Notes: generated by a model not told the origin, from the letters alone. Numbered from the stretch's first letter, positions 1 to 8,927 are shown. The stretch is 36,942 bases of DNA from an uncultured Bacilli bacterium (GCA_947625975.1 CANQQL010000011.1:1-36942); one strand, 5' to 3'. Translations and numbers: made by a program.

Positions 1-87
1 TTTTATAAACGGCATTTTATCTGATAATGATTTAATATCCCTTATTTAACGGACTTTACTCTAAAAATTTACGAATTATCATATGAA
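1..87. other. Window edge downstream of hydA, no gene seen
   Basis: AT-rich sequence between the window start and the hydA stop codon. I see no complete reading frame and no convincing hairpin with a T tract, so the terminator of the hydrogenase operon is probably outside the window or the operon continues. Confidence 0.5.
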
Positions 88-1857
88 TTATTTTGGAAAA
101 CGTTCTCTTTTATTGTAGGAAGTATGTAACAACTCATGGGCTCTATGGCCATTTGGTTCACCCAAATAATCTTTATATAATGCTTGAATTTGGGTGTTGT
201 TGTGAGATTGTCTTACTTTTTGTTTTTCATCTTCACTATATAAAACTTTTGCTCGTTTCTCCCGATATGTATCTAAAATATCTGAATCTTCGTTTGGTAA
301 AAAGCATGGTTTAACATATGGTTGTCCACCACCATTAATACATCCACCTGGGCATCCCATGATTTCAATAAAGGTATAAGGGGATTTTCCTGCACGTATA
401 TCATCTAATAATGGTTTGGCATTCTTCATGCCGTGTGCTATTGCAACTTTAATTACTGTACCATCAATATCAATAGTGGCTTCTTTTATACCATCAAATC
501 CACGAACAGATTCAAATTTAATTAAATCGTGTTCTTTACCGGTTAATGCATGATAAGCTGTTCTTAAAGCGGCTTCCATAACACCACCTGTAACACCAAA
601 TATGACTCCAGCACCTGTATATTCACCTAATAAGTCTTGATCGAATTCTTCATCTGGCAAACGTGTAAAGTCAATACCAGAACGTTTAATGAGTTTGGCA
701 AGTTCTCTGGTCGTCAAAACAGCATCAACATCTTTTAAACCATCCTTATTAGCATTTTGAGGTCTTTCTTTTTCATATTTCTTTGCTGTACAAGGCATAA
801 TAGAAACAACAAAAATATTTTTTGGATCTAAACCATTTTTTTCAGCAAAATAAGATTTAATAATTGCACCCATCATCTCATGTGGTGATTTGCAACTTGA
901 TAAATGGTCTAATAAATCTGCATAATAATATTCAGCATAATTAACCCATCCTGGTGAACAAGATGTAATCATTGGAAGTTTTCCACCATGTTTTATACGA
1001 TGAAGCAATTCGGTTGCCTCTTCCATAATTGTCAAGTCAGCTCCAAAGTTTGTGTCATAGACTCTGTTAAAGCCTAAGCGCTTTAAGGCTGCGACCATTT
1101 TACCAGTAACCGAGGTGCCAATTTTCATTCCAAATTCTTCTCCTAAAGCCGCACGAACAGCAGGAGCAGTTTGTACAACAATAAATTTGCCCTCTTTACG
1201 AGCTTGGTCAACTAAATCAATTTCGCTCTTTTCCATTAAAGCACCAGTTGGACAAACATTAACGCATTGTCCACACAAAATACAAGGAGATTCTGCCATG
1301 GAACGATTGTAAGCAGGTCCGACAATTGCTTTAAATCCGCGATTTTCAAATCCTAAAATTCCTGTTCCTTGAGCATTTTTACATCTTTCAACACAACGTC
1401 CACATAAAATACATTTTGAAGTATCACGAATAATAGATGGTGTCAATTGATCTAAGGTAGTTGGAGTCTTAACTCCTTCATACATATCATCTCTTGCTCC
1501 GGTTATTTTGGCAACATGCAGTAATTCACATTGTCCATTTTTTGAACATTGTTGACAATTTTTAGAGTGATTAGAAAGCAATAATTCAACACTTGTACGA
1601 CGTGCTGCAACTGCTTTTGGTGATGAGATAGTAATTTCCATACCTTCAGCAATTGGATATACACAAGAAGCGACTAATCCTCTTGCACCAGTTGCTTCTA
1701 CTAAACAAACACGGCAAGAACCTCTTGAGCATTCACCATGATTAAAATGACACAAAGTTGGAATTGTGTATCCACAACGTTTGCATGCTTCAAGAATTGT
1801 TAAGCCTTTTTCAACTTGATAAGGGTGACCTTCAATTTTAATATTTACCATTTCCAT
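88..1857 (-). CDS. hydA: [FeFe]-hydrogenase catalytic subunit HydA
   Basis: Catalytic subunit of a soluble NAD(H)-linked, probably electron-bifurcating [FeFe]-hydrogenase that interconverts protons and H2. In order it has an N-terminal [2Fe-2S] domain (Cys near residues 36, 43, 48, 51), a His-Cys [4Fe-4S] segment (H97, C101, C104, C110), two ferredoxin-type CxxCxxCxxxC clusters (about 149-159 and 192-202), then the H-cluster domain with TSCSPGW (about 298), MPCTAKK (about 354) and MGCPGGC (about 500), and a small C-terminal iron hydrogenase region. Its length (589 aa) fits trimeric HydA/HndD enzymes. The ORF-track start is a GTG inside the ribosome binding site; the ATG at 1857 sits 8 nt after AGAGG and is preferred. 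It is the last gene of hydC-hydB-hydA. L1 reads TSCSPGW rather than the TSCCPGW of CpI-type enzymes. Confidence 0.96.
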   Translation of the reverse strand: MEMVNIKIEGHPYQVEKGLTILEACKRCGYTIPTLCHFNHGECSRGSCRVCLVEATGARGLVASCVYPIAEGMEITISSPKAVAARRTSVELLLSNHSKNCQQCSKNGQCELLHVAKITGARDDMYEGVKTPTTLDQLTPSIIRDTSKCILCGRCVERCKNAQGTGILGFENRGFKAIVGPAYNRSMAESPCILCGQCVNVCPTGALMEKSEIDLVDQARKEGKFIVVQTAPAVRAALGEEFGMKIGTSVTGKMVAALKRLGFNRVYDTNFGADLTIMEEATELLHRIKHGGKLPMITSCSPGWVNYAEYYYADLLDHLSSCKSPHEMMGAIIKSYFAEKNGLDPKNIFVVSIMPCTAKKYEKERPQNANKDGLKDVDAVLTTRELAKLIKRSGIDFTRLPDEEFDQDLLGEYTGAGVIFGVTGGVMEAALRTAYHALTGKEHDLIKFESVRGFDGIKEATIDIDGTVIKVAIAHGMKNAKPLLDDIRAGKSPYTFIEIMGCPGGCINGGGQPYVKPCFLPNEDSDILDTYREKRAKVLYSEDEKQKVRQSHNNTQIQALYKDYLGEPNGHRAHELLHTSYNKRERFPK

Positions 1858-1868
1858 TTTTTTCACCT

Positions 1869-3734
1869 CTATCTTTTAATAATTGCGTGGAATGGACATG
1901 CACTTATACACATACCACATTTGATACATTTATTTGGATCAATCACAAATGGAGTTTTACCAACTTCACCAGAAATTGCTGTGACAGGACATCCACGTGC
2001 ACATTTACTACATTTTTTACATTTATCTGGGACAATATAATATTCCATTAAATTTTTACAGACCTTAGCCGGACATTTTTTGTCTACAACATGAGCAATA
2101 TATTCATCTCTAAAGTGCGTAAGAGTGGAAATAATTGGGTTTGCCGCTGTTTGACCTAAGGCACACAAGGAACCAGCTTGGACAGCTTGTCCTAACTCTT
2201 CAAGTTTTTTAATATCTTCTAAAGTGCCTTTCCCATCCGTAATTTTGGTTAATGTTTCTAACATTCTTTTAGTACCAATACGACATGGAGAACATTTTCC
2301 ACATGATTCATCACAAATAAATTCCATATAGAATTTTGCAACGTCAACCATACAGTTATCTTCATCCATGACAATCGCGCCACCAGATCCCATCATTGAG
2401 CCCAATGCTACTAAATTATCAAAATCGATTGGTGTGTCAAGGTATTCTGCAGTTAAACATCCTCCAGATGGTCCACCTGTTTGAATGGCTTTGAATTGCT
2501 TACCATTTGGTATTCCACCGCCAATATCATAAATCAATTCGCGAATCGTGGTTCCCATTGGAATTTCTACTAATCCGACATTGTTGATTTTACCACCAAG
2601 AGCGAATACTTTTGTACCTTTAGATTTTTCTGTTCCATATTTTGTAAAAGCTTCAACGCCTTCTCTTAATATGTATGGAACACAAGCCAAAGTTTCAACG
2701 TTATTAACAATAGTTGGTTTATCCCATAATCCCTTAATAGCAGGAAATGGTGGTCTTGGGCGTGGCATACCACGTTGCCCTTGAATAGAATTCAATAACG
2801 CAGTTTCTTCACCACATACAAATGCTCCAGCACCAAGACGCAAATGGCAACGGAAACTGAATCCTGTTCCCAAAATGTTATCACCGAGCAAGCCTAATTC
2901 TTCCGCTTGTTTAATTGCTACTTGTAAACGATGGACAGCAATTGGATATTCAGCTCGGACATAAAAATAGCCATTTTTCGCACCTATTGCATAACCAGCA
3001 ATCATCATACCTTCAATAACGGCAAGTGGGTTTCCTTCTAAAATAGAGCGATCCATAAATGCACCTGGATCTCCTTCATCGCCATTACATACTACATATT
3101 TTTCATCATTTTCTTGATTATATGCGAATTGCCATTTTCTACCGGTTGGGAATCCTCCGCCTCCACGACCACGTAATCCAGAATTCAAAATGATATTAAT
3201 AACTTCTTGTCGATCCATTTTTAGTGCTTTTTCCAAACCTTGGAATGCACCATAGCCGAGAGCTTCATTAATATCTTCTGGATTAATAAGACCACAGCCA
3301 TGTAAAGCAATACGAACTTGTTTTTTATAAAACGTTAAGTCATCTTGTTTTGCTACTTTAGTTTTGGTAATGGGATCTTCAATTAATAAACGATTTACTA
3401 TTTCATTACCCATGATATCTTTAGCAATTATTTCTTCACAATCTTCGACTTTAACGCCGTGATATAATGTGTCTTCTGGAAAAATCTTGACAAAAGGTCC
3501 TTTTGAGCAAAAACCAAAACAACCGACTTGATTAACTGTTACTTTGTCCTCAAGATGATTTTCCTTGATTAATTCCAGTAAGCGATTTTTAATTTGGTCA
3601 GAATTTGATGATAAGCATCCAGTTCCTCCACAAACCACAATAGCGCGTTTGCCATCAGTACTATTAAATTTAATATCTAAGCATTTAGTACATTTGCTAA
3701 TTCTTTCCTTAAGTTCATCATCCGTCTTAATCAT
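1869..3734 (-). CDS. hydB: NADH-dependent hydrogenase subunit HydB (NuoF-like)
   Basis: Flavoprotein subunit that passes electrons between NAD(H) and the iron-sulfur clusters of HydA. The N-terminal about 120 residues are a thioredoxin-like [2Fe-2S] domain (GGTGC and GCFGFC). The NuoF core follows, with the glycine-rich FMN/NADH loop GLRGRGGGGFPTG, then CNGDEGDPGAFMDR and CGEETALL, and the N3-type cluster motif ESCGKCSPCRIG. The C-terminus carries two ferredoxin clusters (CKKCSKCARGCP, CIKCGMCISACP). This N-Trx plus C-Fd layout and the 621-aa length are typical of HydB/HndC in trimeric bifurcating hydrogenases. Its ATG overlaps the hydC stop by one base (TAATG), indicating translational coupling. 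hydA follows after about 11 nt. Confidence 0.96.
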   Translation of the reverse strand: MIKTDDELKERISKCTKCLDIKFNSTDGKRAIVVCGGTGCLSSNSDQIKNRLLELIKENHLEDKVTVNQVGCFGFCSKGPFVKIFPEDTLYHGVKVEDCEEIIAKDIMGNEIVNRLLIEDPITKTKVAKQDDLTFYKKQVRIALHGCGLINPEDINEALGYGAFQGLEKALKMDRQEVINIILNSGLRGRGGGGFPTGRKWQFAYNQENDEKYVVCNGDEGDPGAFMDRSILEGNPLAVIEGMMIAGYAIGAKNGYFYVRAEYPIAVHRLQVAIKQAEELGLLGDNILGTGFSFRCHLRLGAGAFVCGEETALLNSIQGQRGMPRPRPPFPAIKGLWDKPTIVNNVETLACVPYILREGVEAFTKYGTEKSKGTKVFALGGKINNVGLVEIPMGTTIRELIYDIGGGIPNGKQFKAIQTGGPSGGCLTAEYLDTPIDFDNLVALGSMMGSGGAIVMDEDNCMVDVAKFYMEFICDESCGKCSPCRIGTKRMLETLTKITDGKGTLEDIKKLEELGQAVQAGSLCALGQTAANPIISTLTHFRDEYIAHVVDKKCPAKVCKNLMEYYIVPDKCKKCSKCARGCPVTAISGEVGKTPFVIDPNKCIKCGMCISACPFHAIIKR

Positions 3735-4222
3735 TACTTAGCACCTCCTAACGCACGATATTCATTAATAATTGTTTGCACTTGATTAACAGTCATTTTT
3801 GGATAAACTTTACCATTAATACTTACTGCTGGAGCAATACCACACGCTCCGATACAGCGCAAAGCATCAATTGTAAAAAGTCCATCTCCCGTTGTCTCAC
3901 CAGGTTTAATTCCCAAAATTTCTGAGAATTTGTCACACACTTGTTGAGCTCCTTTAACATAACAAGCGGTACCAAGGCAGACACCAATTACAAATTTTCC
4001 CTTTGGTTTTAAAGAGAAAAATGAGTAAAAAGTAACAACACCATATATTTCGGCAACCGGAATGTCTAGTTTTTCCGAAATAATTTCTTGTACTTCAAAA
4101 GGAATATAACCAAATTCTTTTTGCACAGCACTTAAAATCATCATCAAAGGTGTAGGTTCATCTTTATACTCAGCGATGATTTCATCAACTCTTTTTACAG
4201 CAGTTGAACTTAATTTTGCCAT
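3734..4222 (-). CDS. hydC: NADH-dependent hydrogenase subunit HydC (NuoE-like)
   Basis: Small electron-transfer subunit of the trimeric hydrogenase and a homologue of complex I 24-kDa NuoE. It carries one [2Fe-2S] cluster, with cysteines visible in GVCLGTACYVKG and RCIGACGIAP. With the chosen start it is 162 aa, normal for NuoE-like HydC/HndA. The track ORF begins at 4279, but the ATG at 4222 (MAKLSSTAVK) lies just after a strong AGGAGGAG site, and the extra 19 residues would be encoded within a leader hairpin, so 4222 is preferred. It is the first gene of the operon. In the best-studied homologues HydABC uses NAD(H) and ferredoxin together; bifurcation here is inferred from family architecture. 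Confidence 0.95.
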   Translation of the reverse strand: MAKLSSTAVKRVDEIIAEYKDEPTPLMMILSAVQKEFGYIPFEVQEIISEKLDIPVAEIYGVVTFYSFFSLKPKGKFVIGVCLGTACYVKGAQQVCDKFSEILGIKPGETTGDGLFTIDALRCIGACGIAPAVSINGKVYPKMTVNQVQTIINEYRALGGAK

Positions 4223-4247
4223 AAAACTCCTCCTATACGCCATTTTA

Positions 4248-4272
4248 TTGTTATTATAAAAAATAATAACAA
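4248..4272 (-). promoter_or_regulatory. Leader hairpin upstream of hydC
   Basis: A perfect 10-bp inverted repeat (TTGTTATTAT / ATAATAACAA) with a 5-nt loop, lying between the predicted start site and the hydC ribosome binding site. The outer TTGTTA/TAACAA half-sites recall a Rex operator, but the 25-bp span is longer than the usual Rex palindrome. It could be an RNA structure, a repressor site or chance in AT-rich DNA. Confidence 0.4.
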
Positions 4273-4291
4273 AGAGCAAAATACCGATTAG

Positions 4292-4300
4292 ATTATATCA
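4292..4300 (-). promoter_or_regulatory. Extended -10 promoter of the hyd operon
   Basis: The minus strand reads TGATATAAT, a perfect TATAAT with the TGn extension. Only a weak -35 (TTAAAA) lies 17 bp upstream. The predicted start is about 60 nt before hydC. There is no other strong -10 in the hydC-preA gap. Confidence 0.6.
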
Positions 4301-4410
4301 TAGATAATATTTTTTTTTAACATAAATGTAATTTTTGTAAAAATTACCAAAAGAAAGACAATATTTTAGCCTTTGAAAATTTTTAAAATTACAAAAATTA
4401 ATGTGAATTT

Positions 4411-4439
4411 GCTTATAAAAAAGAGGTCAAAGACCTCTT
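4411..4439 (-). terminator. Rho-independent terminator after preA
   Basis: An 8-bp perfect stem (AAGAGGTC / GACCTCTT) with a 3-nt loop, running on the minus strand into a T-rich tail a few bases after the preA stop codon. It separates the preTA and hyd transcription units. Confidence 0.85.
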
Positions 4440-4442
4440 ATT

Positions 4443-5679
4443 TTATAAACTAACTTTGTGTGGTTTTGTCCCTTGTTTAAATTGCAAATTACCTTTTTCT
4501 ATTGCCGATACCGGGCAAACGGTTGCACATAAATGACAGCCAACACATTTATTCTCATTTATTTCCGGACGACGTGATTCTACATTCCAAGAAATTGCTT
4601 GATGCCCGCCATCAAAACATGAAATGTAACATCGCCCGCAGCCAACACATTTTTCACTAACAACTTTAGGATAAATTATATAACTACGATCTAACTCTTC
4701 GCAAGGAATGATGTTTTTGTTAGCTAGCCCCACTAATTCATCTAAAGAATCCAGCCCTTGATCATCCAAATAATGCGATAATCCATTACATAAATCTTCA
4801 ACAATTCGATATCCGTATTGCATAATCGCAGTCGTAACCTGTAAAGTTTTTGCTCCCAACAAAATAAATTCTGCTGCGTCTTCCCATGTTTCAATTCCCC
4901 CAATACCGGAAATCTCCAAGTCTTTAATACCCGTTCTTAGCTGTTGGATAAAACGCAACGCTATCGGTTTAACTGCCTTACCGGAATAACCGGAAATGGA
5001 AGATTTCCCATTGACAATTGGTAATCCAATTTTTTTGTTTAAATCTAGATTACAAATAGATTTAACGGTATTAATAGCCGAAATTCCATCTGCCCCACCT
5101 TCTAAACAGGCTCTGGCAATTGGAATCATATCAGTCACATTTGGTGTCATTTTTGCCATCATTGGTAAAGCGGAACCTTTTTTTTACAGCCTGACAATAT
5201 TTTTTACACAATTCTGGATTTGTGCCTACATCTGATCCCATTTCATGTGAAGTCATTTGCGGGCATGACAAATTCATTTCAATCATATCCGCACCAGCTT
5301 CCTCGACAAGTCTAGCCAGTTCGGTCCAATCGTCTTCATTTGTTCCCATGATTGAAGCAATAAGCACTTTATGAGGATATTTTTCTTTCAATCTTTTTAA
5401 ATCGCGGAGATTTTCCTCTAAACTATGTTCTGCAATTTGCTCCATATTTTTAAATCCAATAAAAGGCGTATCTTCTTTTGTTAAAGCGTCAAATCTTGGA
5501 GAAACTTCATTTATCAAAAAATGCTTTGGACCAATTGTTTTAAACACTACGCCCGCCCAGCCGGCATCATAAGCTTTTGCACACATTTCATAGCAATTTC
5601 CGACCGGTGAAGAAGATAAACAAAACGGATTTTCGAATTTCACACCCAAAAAAGTTATGGATAAATCTTTATGTTTCAT
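4443..5679 (-). CDS. preA: NAD-dependent dihydropyrimidine dehydrogenase subunit PreA, interrupted by a 1-nt frameshift
   Basis: Catalytic subunit that reduces uracil/thymine to the dihydro form, or the reverse, with PreT. Two ORF-track pieces (5131-5679 and 4443-5162) together make one PreA. The first half is a dihydroorotate-dehydrogenase-like barrel with EMNLSCP. The second half has AKMTPNVTD, the FMN-binding [11 protein letters not shown] region and a C-terminal 2x[4Fe-4S] domain ([22 protein letters not shown]). The frames break at an A8 tract (T8 at 5178-5185 on the plus strand). Removing one A gives a continuous 411-residue protein, the same length as E. coli PreA. It is either a real lesion, a slippage-tolerant gene or a homopolymer sequencing error. 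Its ATG overlaps the preT stop (TAATG). Confidence 0.88.
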
Positions 5680-6902
5680 TATCTTTTTGCCTCCAAATAC
5701 TCATGTATTGCATAAGCTGCTTCTTTACCATATTTTACGGCCGCAACAACTAGCTTTTCTCCATCTATAATATCGCCCGTCGCAAAAATTTTTTCATCAC
5801 TGGTTTGATATTTATTAACCTCAACAATTCCTCGCTTACTAGTAATATTATCAAACATTTCGACTTTTGACATTTGACCAATAGCTAAAATAATTTTATC
5901 CGCTTTTATTTTAAGCGTGGCATTTAAAGACACATGTTTAAATGTAACTGTTTTGCCTTTTATTTTAACAGGAGTATATCCCGAAATAATTGAAACATCA
6001 TTTTCAATTGTCTCATTAAACTCTTTCTTAGAAGCGGGAAATTCTTTCATCTCTTCGCGTGCAACGGCGGTTACATCTTTACATCCAAGCATTTTAAGGC
6101 TTGTAGCTACATCCATAGCGACATCTCCGCCACCTATGATTAAAACATGATCTTTTAATTTAATTTTTCCTTTTTTCTCTTTTATTTTTGCTAAAACATC
6201 CACCGCTAATTCAACATTTTTATTATTAGCAAACAGCGGTAATGATTTACCATAACTTGCACCGATTGCCAGTAAAACCGCGCGATATTCATTTTTTAAA
6301 AGAGTTAAATCGCTAATTTCACAATCAGTAATAAAAGTTACTCCTAAATCTTTAATCCGTTTAATCTCCAAATCTAACACATTACTTGGTAAACGATATT
6401 CAGGAATTCCGTATCGTAAATATCCCCCTGGTTTTTTTCTTTTTTCATAAATAGTAACATCATATCCAAGCAAAGCTAAAGTTGCTGCCGCTTGTAATCC
6501 AGATGGCCCTGAGCCCACTATTGCAATTTTACCCAGATTCTTTGCCCCCGGATCTAATATTTTCATGCCAATCGATGATTCAAAATCAGTTACAAATCTT
6601 TGAATCCGTCCTATTTCTATCGGGCGATCAATACCAGATCTGGAACAGCCTAACTGACACAGTTTTTCCGTTGGACATACTCGTGCACAGATTGAGCCAA
6701 GTGCATTATTTTCTCTAATAGTTTCTGCTGCTCCTTTGAAATTACGAAAACGAACAGATCTTATGAATTTTGCGGGATCTGTACCTGCTGGGCATGCTTT
6801 AGAACAAGGTGCATCATAACATAACAAGCACCTTGCTGCTTCATGAATTACCGTTAAAGGCGTCAAGGCACGCTCATATTCTTCCAGATATGATTTTTTC
6901 AT
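5679..6902 (-). CDS. preT: NAD-dependent dihydropyrimidine dehydrogenase subunit PreT
   Basis: FAD- and NAD-binding partner of PreA, related to the glutamate synthase small subunit and to the N-terminal half of mammalian DPD. The first 100 residues carry the cysteine-rich double [4Fe-4S] region ([14 protein letters not shown] and [15 protein letters not shown]). Next come the FAD Rossmann motif [11 protein letters not shown] (about 130), the NAD(P) motif [12 protein letters not shown] (about 255) and the closing FAD motif FATGD (about 370). The length of 407 aa is close to E. coli PreT. The start has AGGAG 8 nt upstream. It heads a two-gene operon with preA. No dihydropyrimidinase or beta-ureidopropionase gene is nearby, so the physiological direction and pathway partners are unknown. 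A GltD-type oxidoreductase is the alternative, but the PreA neighbour decides it. Confidence 0.93.
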   Translation of the reverse strand: MKKSYLEEYERALTPLTVIHEAARCLLCYDAPCSKACPAGTDPAKFIRSVRFRNFKGAAETIRENNALGSICARVCPTEKLCQLGCSRSGIDRPIEIGRIQRFVTDFESSIGMKILDPGAKNLGKIAIVGSGPSGLQAAATLALLGYDVTIYEKRKKPGGYLRYGIPEYRLPSNVLDLEIKRIKDLGVTFITDCEISDLTLLKNEYRAVLLAIGASYGKSLPLFANNKNVELAVDVLAKIKEKKGKIKLKDHVLIIGGGDVAMDVATSLKMLGCKDVTAVAREEMKEFPASKKEFNETIENDVSIISGYTPVKIKGKTVTFKHVSLNATLKIKADKIILAIGQMSKVEMFDNITSKRGIVEVNKYQTSDEKIFATGDIIDGEKLVVAAVKYGKEAAYAIHEYLEAKR

Positions 6903-6929
6903 TGTAATTCTCCTTTAATGCTATTAAAT

Positions 6930-6959
6930 ATTTTAACGTATTTTTTATTATTTAAGCAA
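6930..6959 (-). promoter_or_regulatory. Candidate promoter of preTA
   Basis: The minus strand reads TTGCTT, 18 bp, TAAAAT about 30 nt before the preT start. It lies in the short gap after the tspO stop codon. Confidence 0.45.
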
Positions 6960-6976
6960 CAAATACTAAAAATAAA

Positions 6977-7435
6977 TCAATTTAAAATAGCAATAGAAAA
7001 ATTTAAAAAAGTCGCAAATAACAACCAAATTATATAAGGTAATAAAATATAAGCAAAATTTCCATATTTACTTTTAACATAAAAGAATAGCCATATCACA
7101 AGTACAAGGAGTAGTGCAATTAAAATTAAACCAAAAACAGGAGATTTTAGTCCAAAAAACACTGGTGTCCAGAGAAAATTTATTAATAGTTGTGCATAAT
7201 AAAGTTTTTCGCCTTTTTCATCATTGTTTTGTGATAATTTATAACCGACAAATCCCATCATAATATAAAGTATTGTCCACACTATCGGAAAAATAATAGG
7301 TGGAACCCTAACTAAGGTTACAAGACTATTATAATAAGTTGTAAAATTTGGTAAGGTCATTGATATAACAAAACTGATAAATAAGGGAAAAAGTAAATTA
7401 AAGGCTAAATCTAAATTTAAATTAAGTTTTTTCAT
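6977..7435 (-). CDS. tspO: TspO/MBR family membrane protein
   Basis: Integral membrane protein of the TspO/translocator (tryptophan-rich sensory protein) family, which binds porphyrins and related ligands and has been linked to tetrapyrrole and stress regulation. The 152-aa length and five hydrophobic helices fit the family. Recognisable signatures are FPIVWTILYIMMG (helix 2), NFLWTPVFFG (helix 3) and PYIIWLLFATFLN (helix 5). The start has AGGAG 9 nt upstream. It stands alone between the rplQ terminator and the preTA promoter. Its role in a presumed anaerobe is unclear; ligand and function cannot be read from the sequence. Confidence 0.9.
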   Translation of the reverse strand: MKKLNLNLDLAFNLLFPLFISFVISMTLPNFTTYYNSLVTLVRVPPIIFPIVWTILYIMMGFVGYKLSQNNDEKGEKLYYAQLLINFLWTPVFFGLKSPVFGLILIALLLVLVIWLFFYVKSKYGNFAYILLPYIIWLLFATFLNFSIAILN

Positions 7436-7453
7436 ATAATATGCTCCTAATCA

Positions 7454-7459
7454 ATTATA
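7454..7459 (-). promoter_or_regulatory. Candidate -10 box of tspO
   Basis: The minus strand has a TATAAT a short distance before the tspO ribosome binding site and after the rplQ terminator. No good -35 is visible, so the call is weak. Confidence 0.3.
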
Positions 7460-7483
7460 TTCAAAACTAAGTTTTTCATACGT

Positions 7484-7512
7484 AAAAAGGTTCCATCTAA
7501 TGTGGAACCTTT
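7484..7512 (-). terminator. Terminator of the ribosomal protein superoperon
   Basis: A perfect 10-bp stem (AAAGGTTCCA / TGGAACCTTT) with a 7-nt loop, followed on the minus strand by TTTTT, 20 nt after the rplQ stop codon. The ecf transporter / truA / rplM genes that often follow rplQ in Bacillota are absent here. Confidence 0.9.
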
Positions 7513-7532
7513 ATCAATTTAGTCATTTTTCT

Positions 7533-7940
7533 TTATTTTACAAATTCTACAAGAGCCATTTCAGCATTGTCACCGCGACGTGGCACCATTTTTAAGATTC
7601 TGGTGTAGCCACCTTTACGATCTTTATAACGTGGGCCAATCTCTGTAAATAATTTGTCAAGTGCAGTTACTTTCTTTTCAGAATCAACATATACTTCCGG
7701 ACGAATAACCGCAGCAGCTAAACGTCGATTATGCAAATCACCATTTTTAGCTTTTGTGACCATTCTTTCTGTCAAATTTTTAACATCCTTGGCAACTCCA
7801 AATGTTACAACCACTCTCTCATGAACGATTAATTCGGTTACAACATTTCTTAACATTGCTTTATGTTTGCTTGATGTATAAGCGGCTTTAAAACGAACGC
7901 CCGTCTTACCATGTACATTTTTTCGACCTTGTGCAGCCAT
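7533..7940 (-). CDS. rplQ: 50S ribosomal protein L17
   Basis: Component of the large ribosomal subunit near the exit tunnel. The L17 signature region LRNVVTELIVHERVVVTFGVAKD is present near residues 30-55, and the conserved C-terminal RILKMVPRRGDNAEMALVEF closes the protein. The 135-aa length is slightly above the usual 120-130. It is the last gene of the alpha operon; its AGGAGG overlaps the end of rpoA, and it is followed by a strong terminator. Confidence 0.97.
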   Translation of the reverse strand: MAAQGRKNVHGKTGVRFKAAYTSSKHKAMLRNVVTELIVHERVVVTFGVAKDVKNLTERMVTKAKNGDLHNRRLAAAVIRPEVYVDSEKKVTALDKLFTEIGPRYKDRKGGYTRILKMVPRRGDNAEMALVEFVK

Positions 7941-7952
7941 TTAAACTTCCTC

Positions 7953-8927
7953 CTAATCCACGTAATCCTTGAAGCTTAAACCAATTGCAAGAAGCTTTTC
8001 TTTAACTTCTTTAAGTGATTTCTTACCAAGGTTACGTACTTTCATCATATCTTCTTCAGTTCTTTGTGTTAACTCTAAGACTGTAGCAATACCCGCTCTT
8101 TTTAAGCAGTTATATGAACGAACTGATAAATCCAATTCTTCAATAGTCATGTCTTCATATTTATTAGTTGCTTGTTCAACTGGTTCAGCAACAATATTCA
8201 TATCACGAGTAATTTCATTAAGAACTAAAAATTCTTCAAAATGCGCAATCAAAATTTTTGCTGCCAAAGCAACGGAATCTTGTGGTAAAACCGAGCCATT
8301 AGTCCAAACCTCTAATTCTAAGTTTTCATAATTAGCGTTATGTCCTACACGGGTTGGCTTTACTTCATAATTAACTTTGGTTATTGGTGAATAGTTAGAA
8401 TCAGTAGCTATTGTACCAACGACTTGATTGCCTGTTCGAAGAGCTTTATTCCCTTCAGAAGTAACATATCCTCTTCCGTTACGTGCAAATAACGACATTT
8501 TTAATTTGCCGCCTTCGGCAACATGAGCCAAAACTAAATCCGGATTTACTACTGTAACATCACTTGGCACAACTAAATCCGCAGCGGTAACAACTTTAGG
8601 TCCTTCAACTTCAAGTTCTAATCTTTTTGTGGAAGAATCATCACAATCTATTCTAAGTACCAAATCTTTTAAAGAAAGTACAATCATCGTTACATCTTCT
8701 TCAACACCATCTAAGGCAGAGAATTCATGTCTTGCGCCTTCCACTTCAATCGCAAATACTGACGCACCTGGTAATGATGATAACATGACTCTTCTTAAAG
8801 AATTACCAATTGTTAATGCATAGCCTCTTTCTAATGGTCCTACAACAAACTTTCCATAATTCGTGTTACCATCAAATTCCGCAGTATCAAAACTAATTTT
8901 CGTAAATGGATTTACAATTTTTTTCAT
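7953..8927 (-). CDS. rpoA: DNA-directed RNA polymerase alpha subunit
   Basis: The alpha subunit dimerises to nucleate RNA polymerase assembly and contacts UP elements and activators. The N-terminal assembly domain includes GPLERGYALTIGNSLRRVMLSSLPG, and the C-terminal helix-hairpin-helix domain has ELDLSVRSYNCLKRAGI and RNLGKKSLKEVKEKL. The track begins at 8948, but the ATG at 8927 (MKKIVNPF) follows GGGAGG by about 7 nt and is preferred, giving 324 aa. It lies between rpsK and rplQ in the standard alpha operon order. Confidence 0.97.
   Translation of the reverse strand: MKKIVNPFTKISFDTAEFDGNTNYGKFVVGPLERGYALTIGNSLRRVMLSSLPGASVFAIEVEGARHEFSALDGVEEDVTMIVLSLKDLVLRIDCDDSSTKRLELEVEGPKVVTAADLVVPSDVTVVNPDLVLAHVAEGGKLKMSLFARNGRGYVTSEGNKALRTGNQVVGTIATDSNYSPITKVNYEVKPTRVGHNANYENLELEVWTNGSVLPQDSVALAAKILIAHFEEFLVLNEITRDMNIVAEPVEQATNKYEDMTIEELDLSVRSYNCLKRAGIATVLELTQRTEEDMMKVRNLGKKSLKEVKEKLLAIGLSFKDYVD

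Noticed and set aside
4248-4272. A confident Rex operator in the hyd leader
   Set aside because: Half-sites match in part but the spacing is about 5 bp too long and it lies downstream of the predicted start; kept only as a low-confidence regulatory hairpin.
5131-5679. 5131-5679 and 4443-5162 as two separate genes
   Set aside because: The two products are adjoining halves of one PreA; the first ends in a nonsense tail after the A8 tract and the second has no ribosome binding site.
7969-8331. 120-aa plus-strand ORF inside rpoA
   Set aside because: Antisense shadow of the rpoA C-terminal domain.
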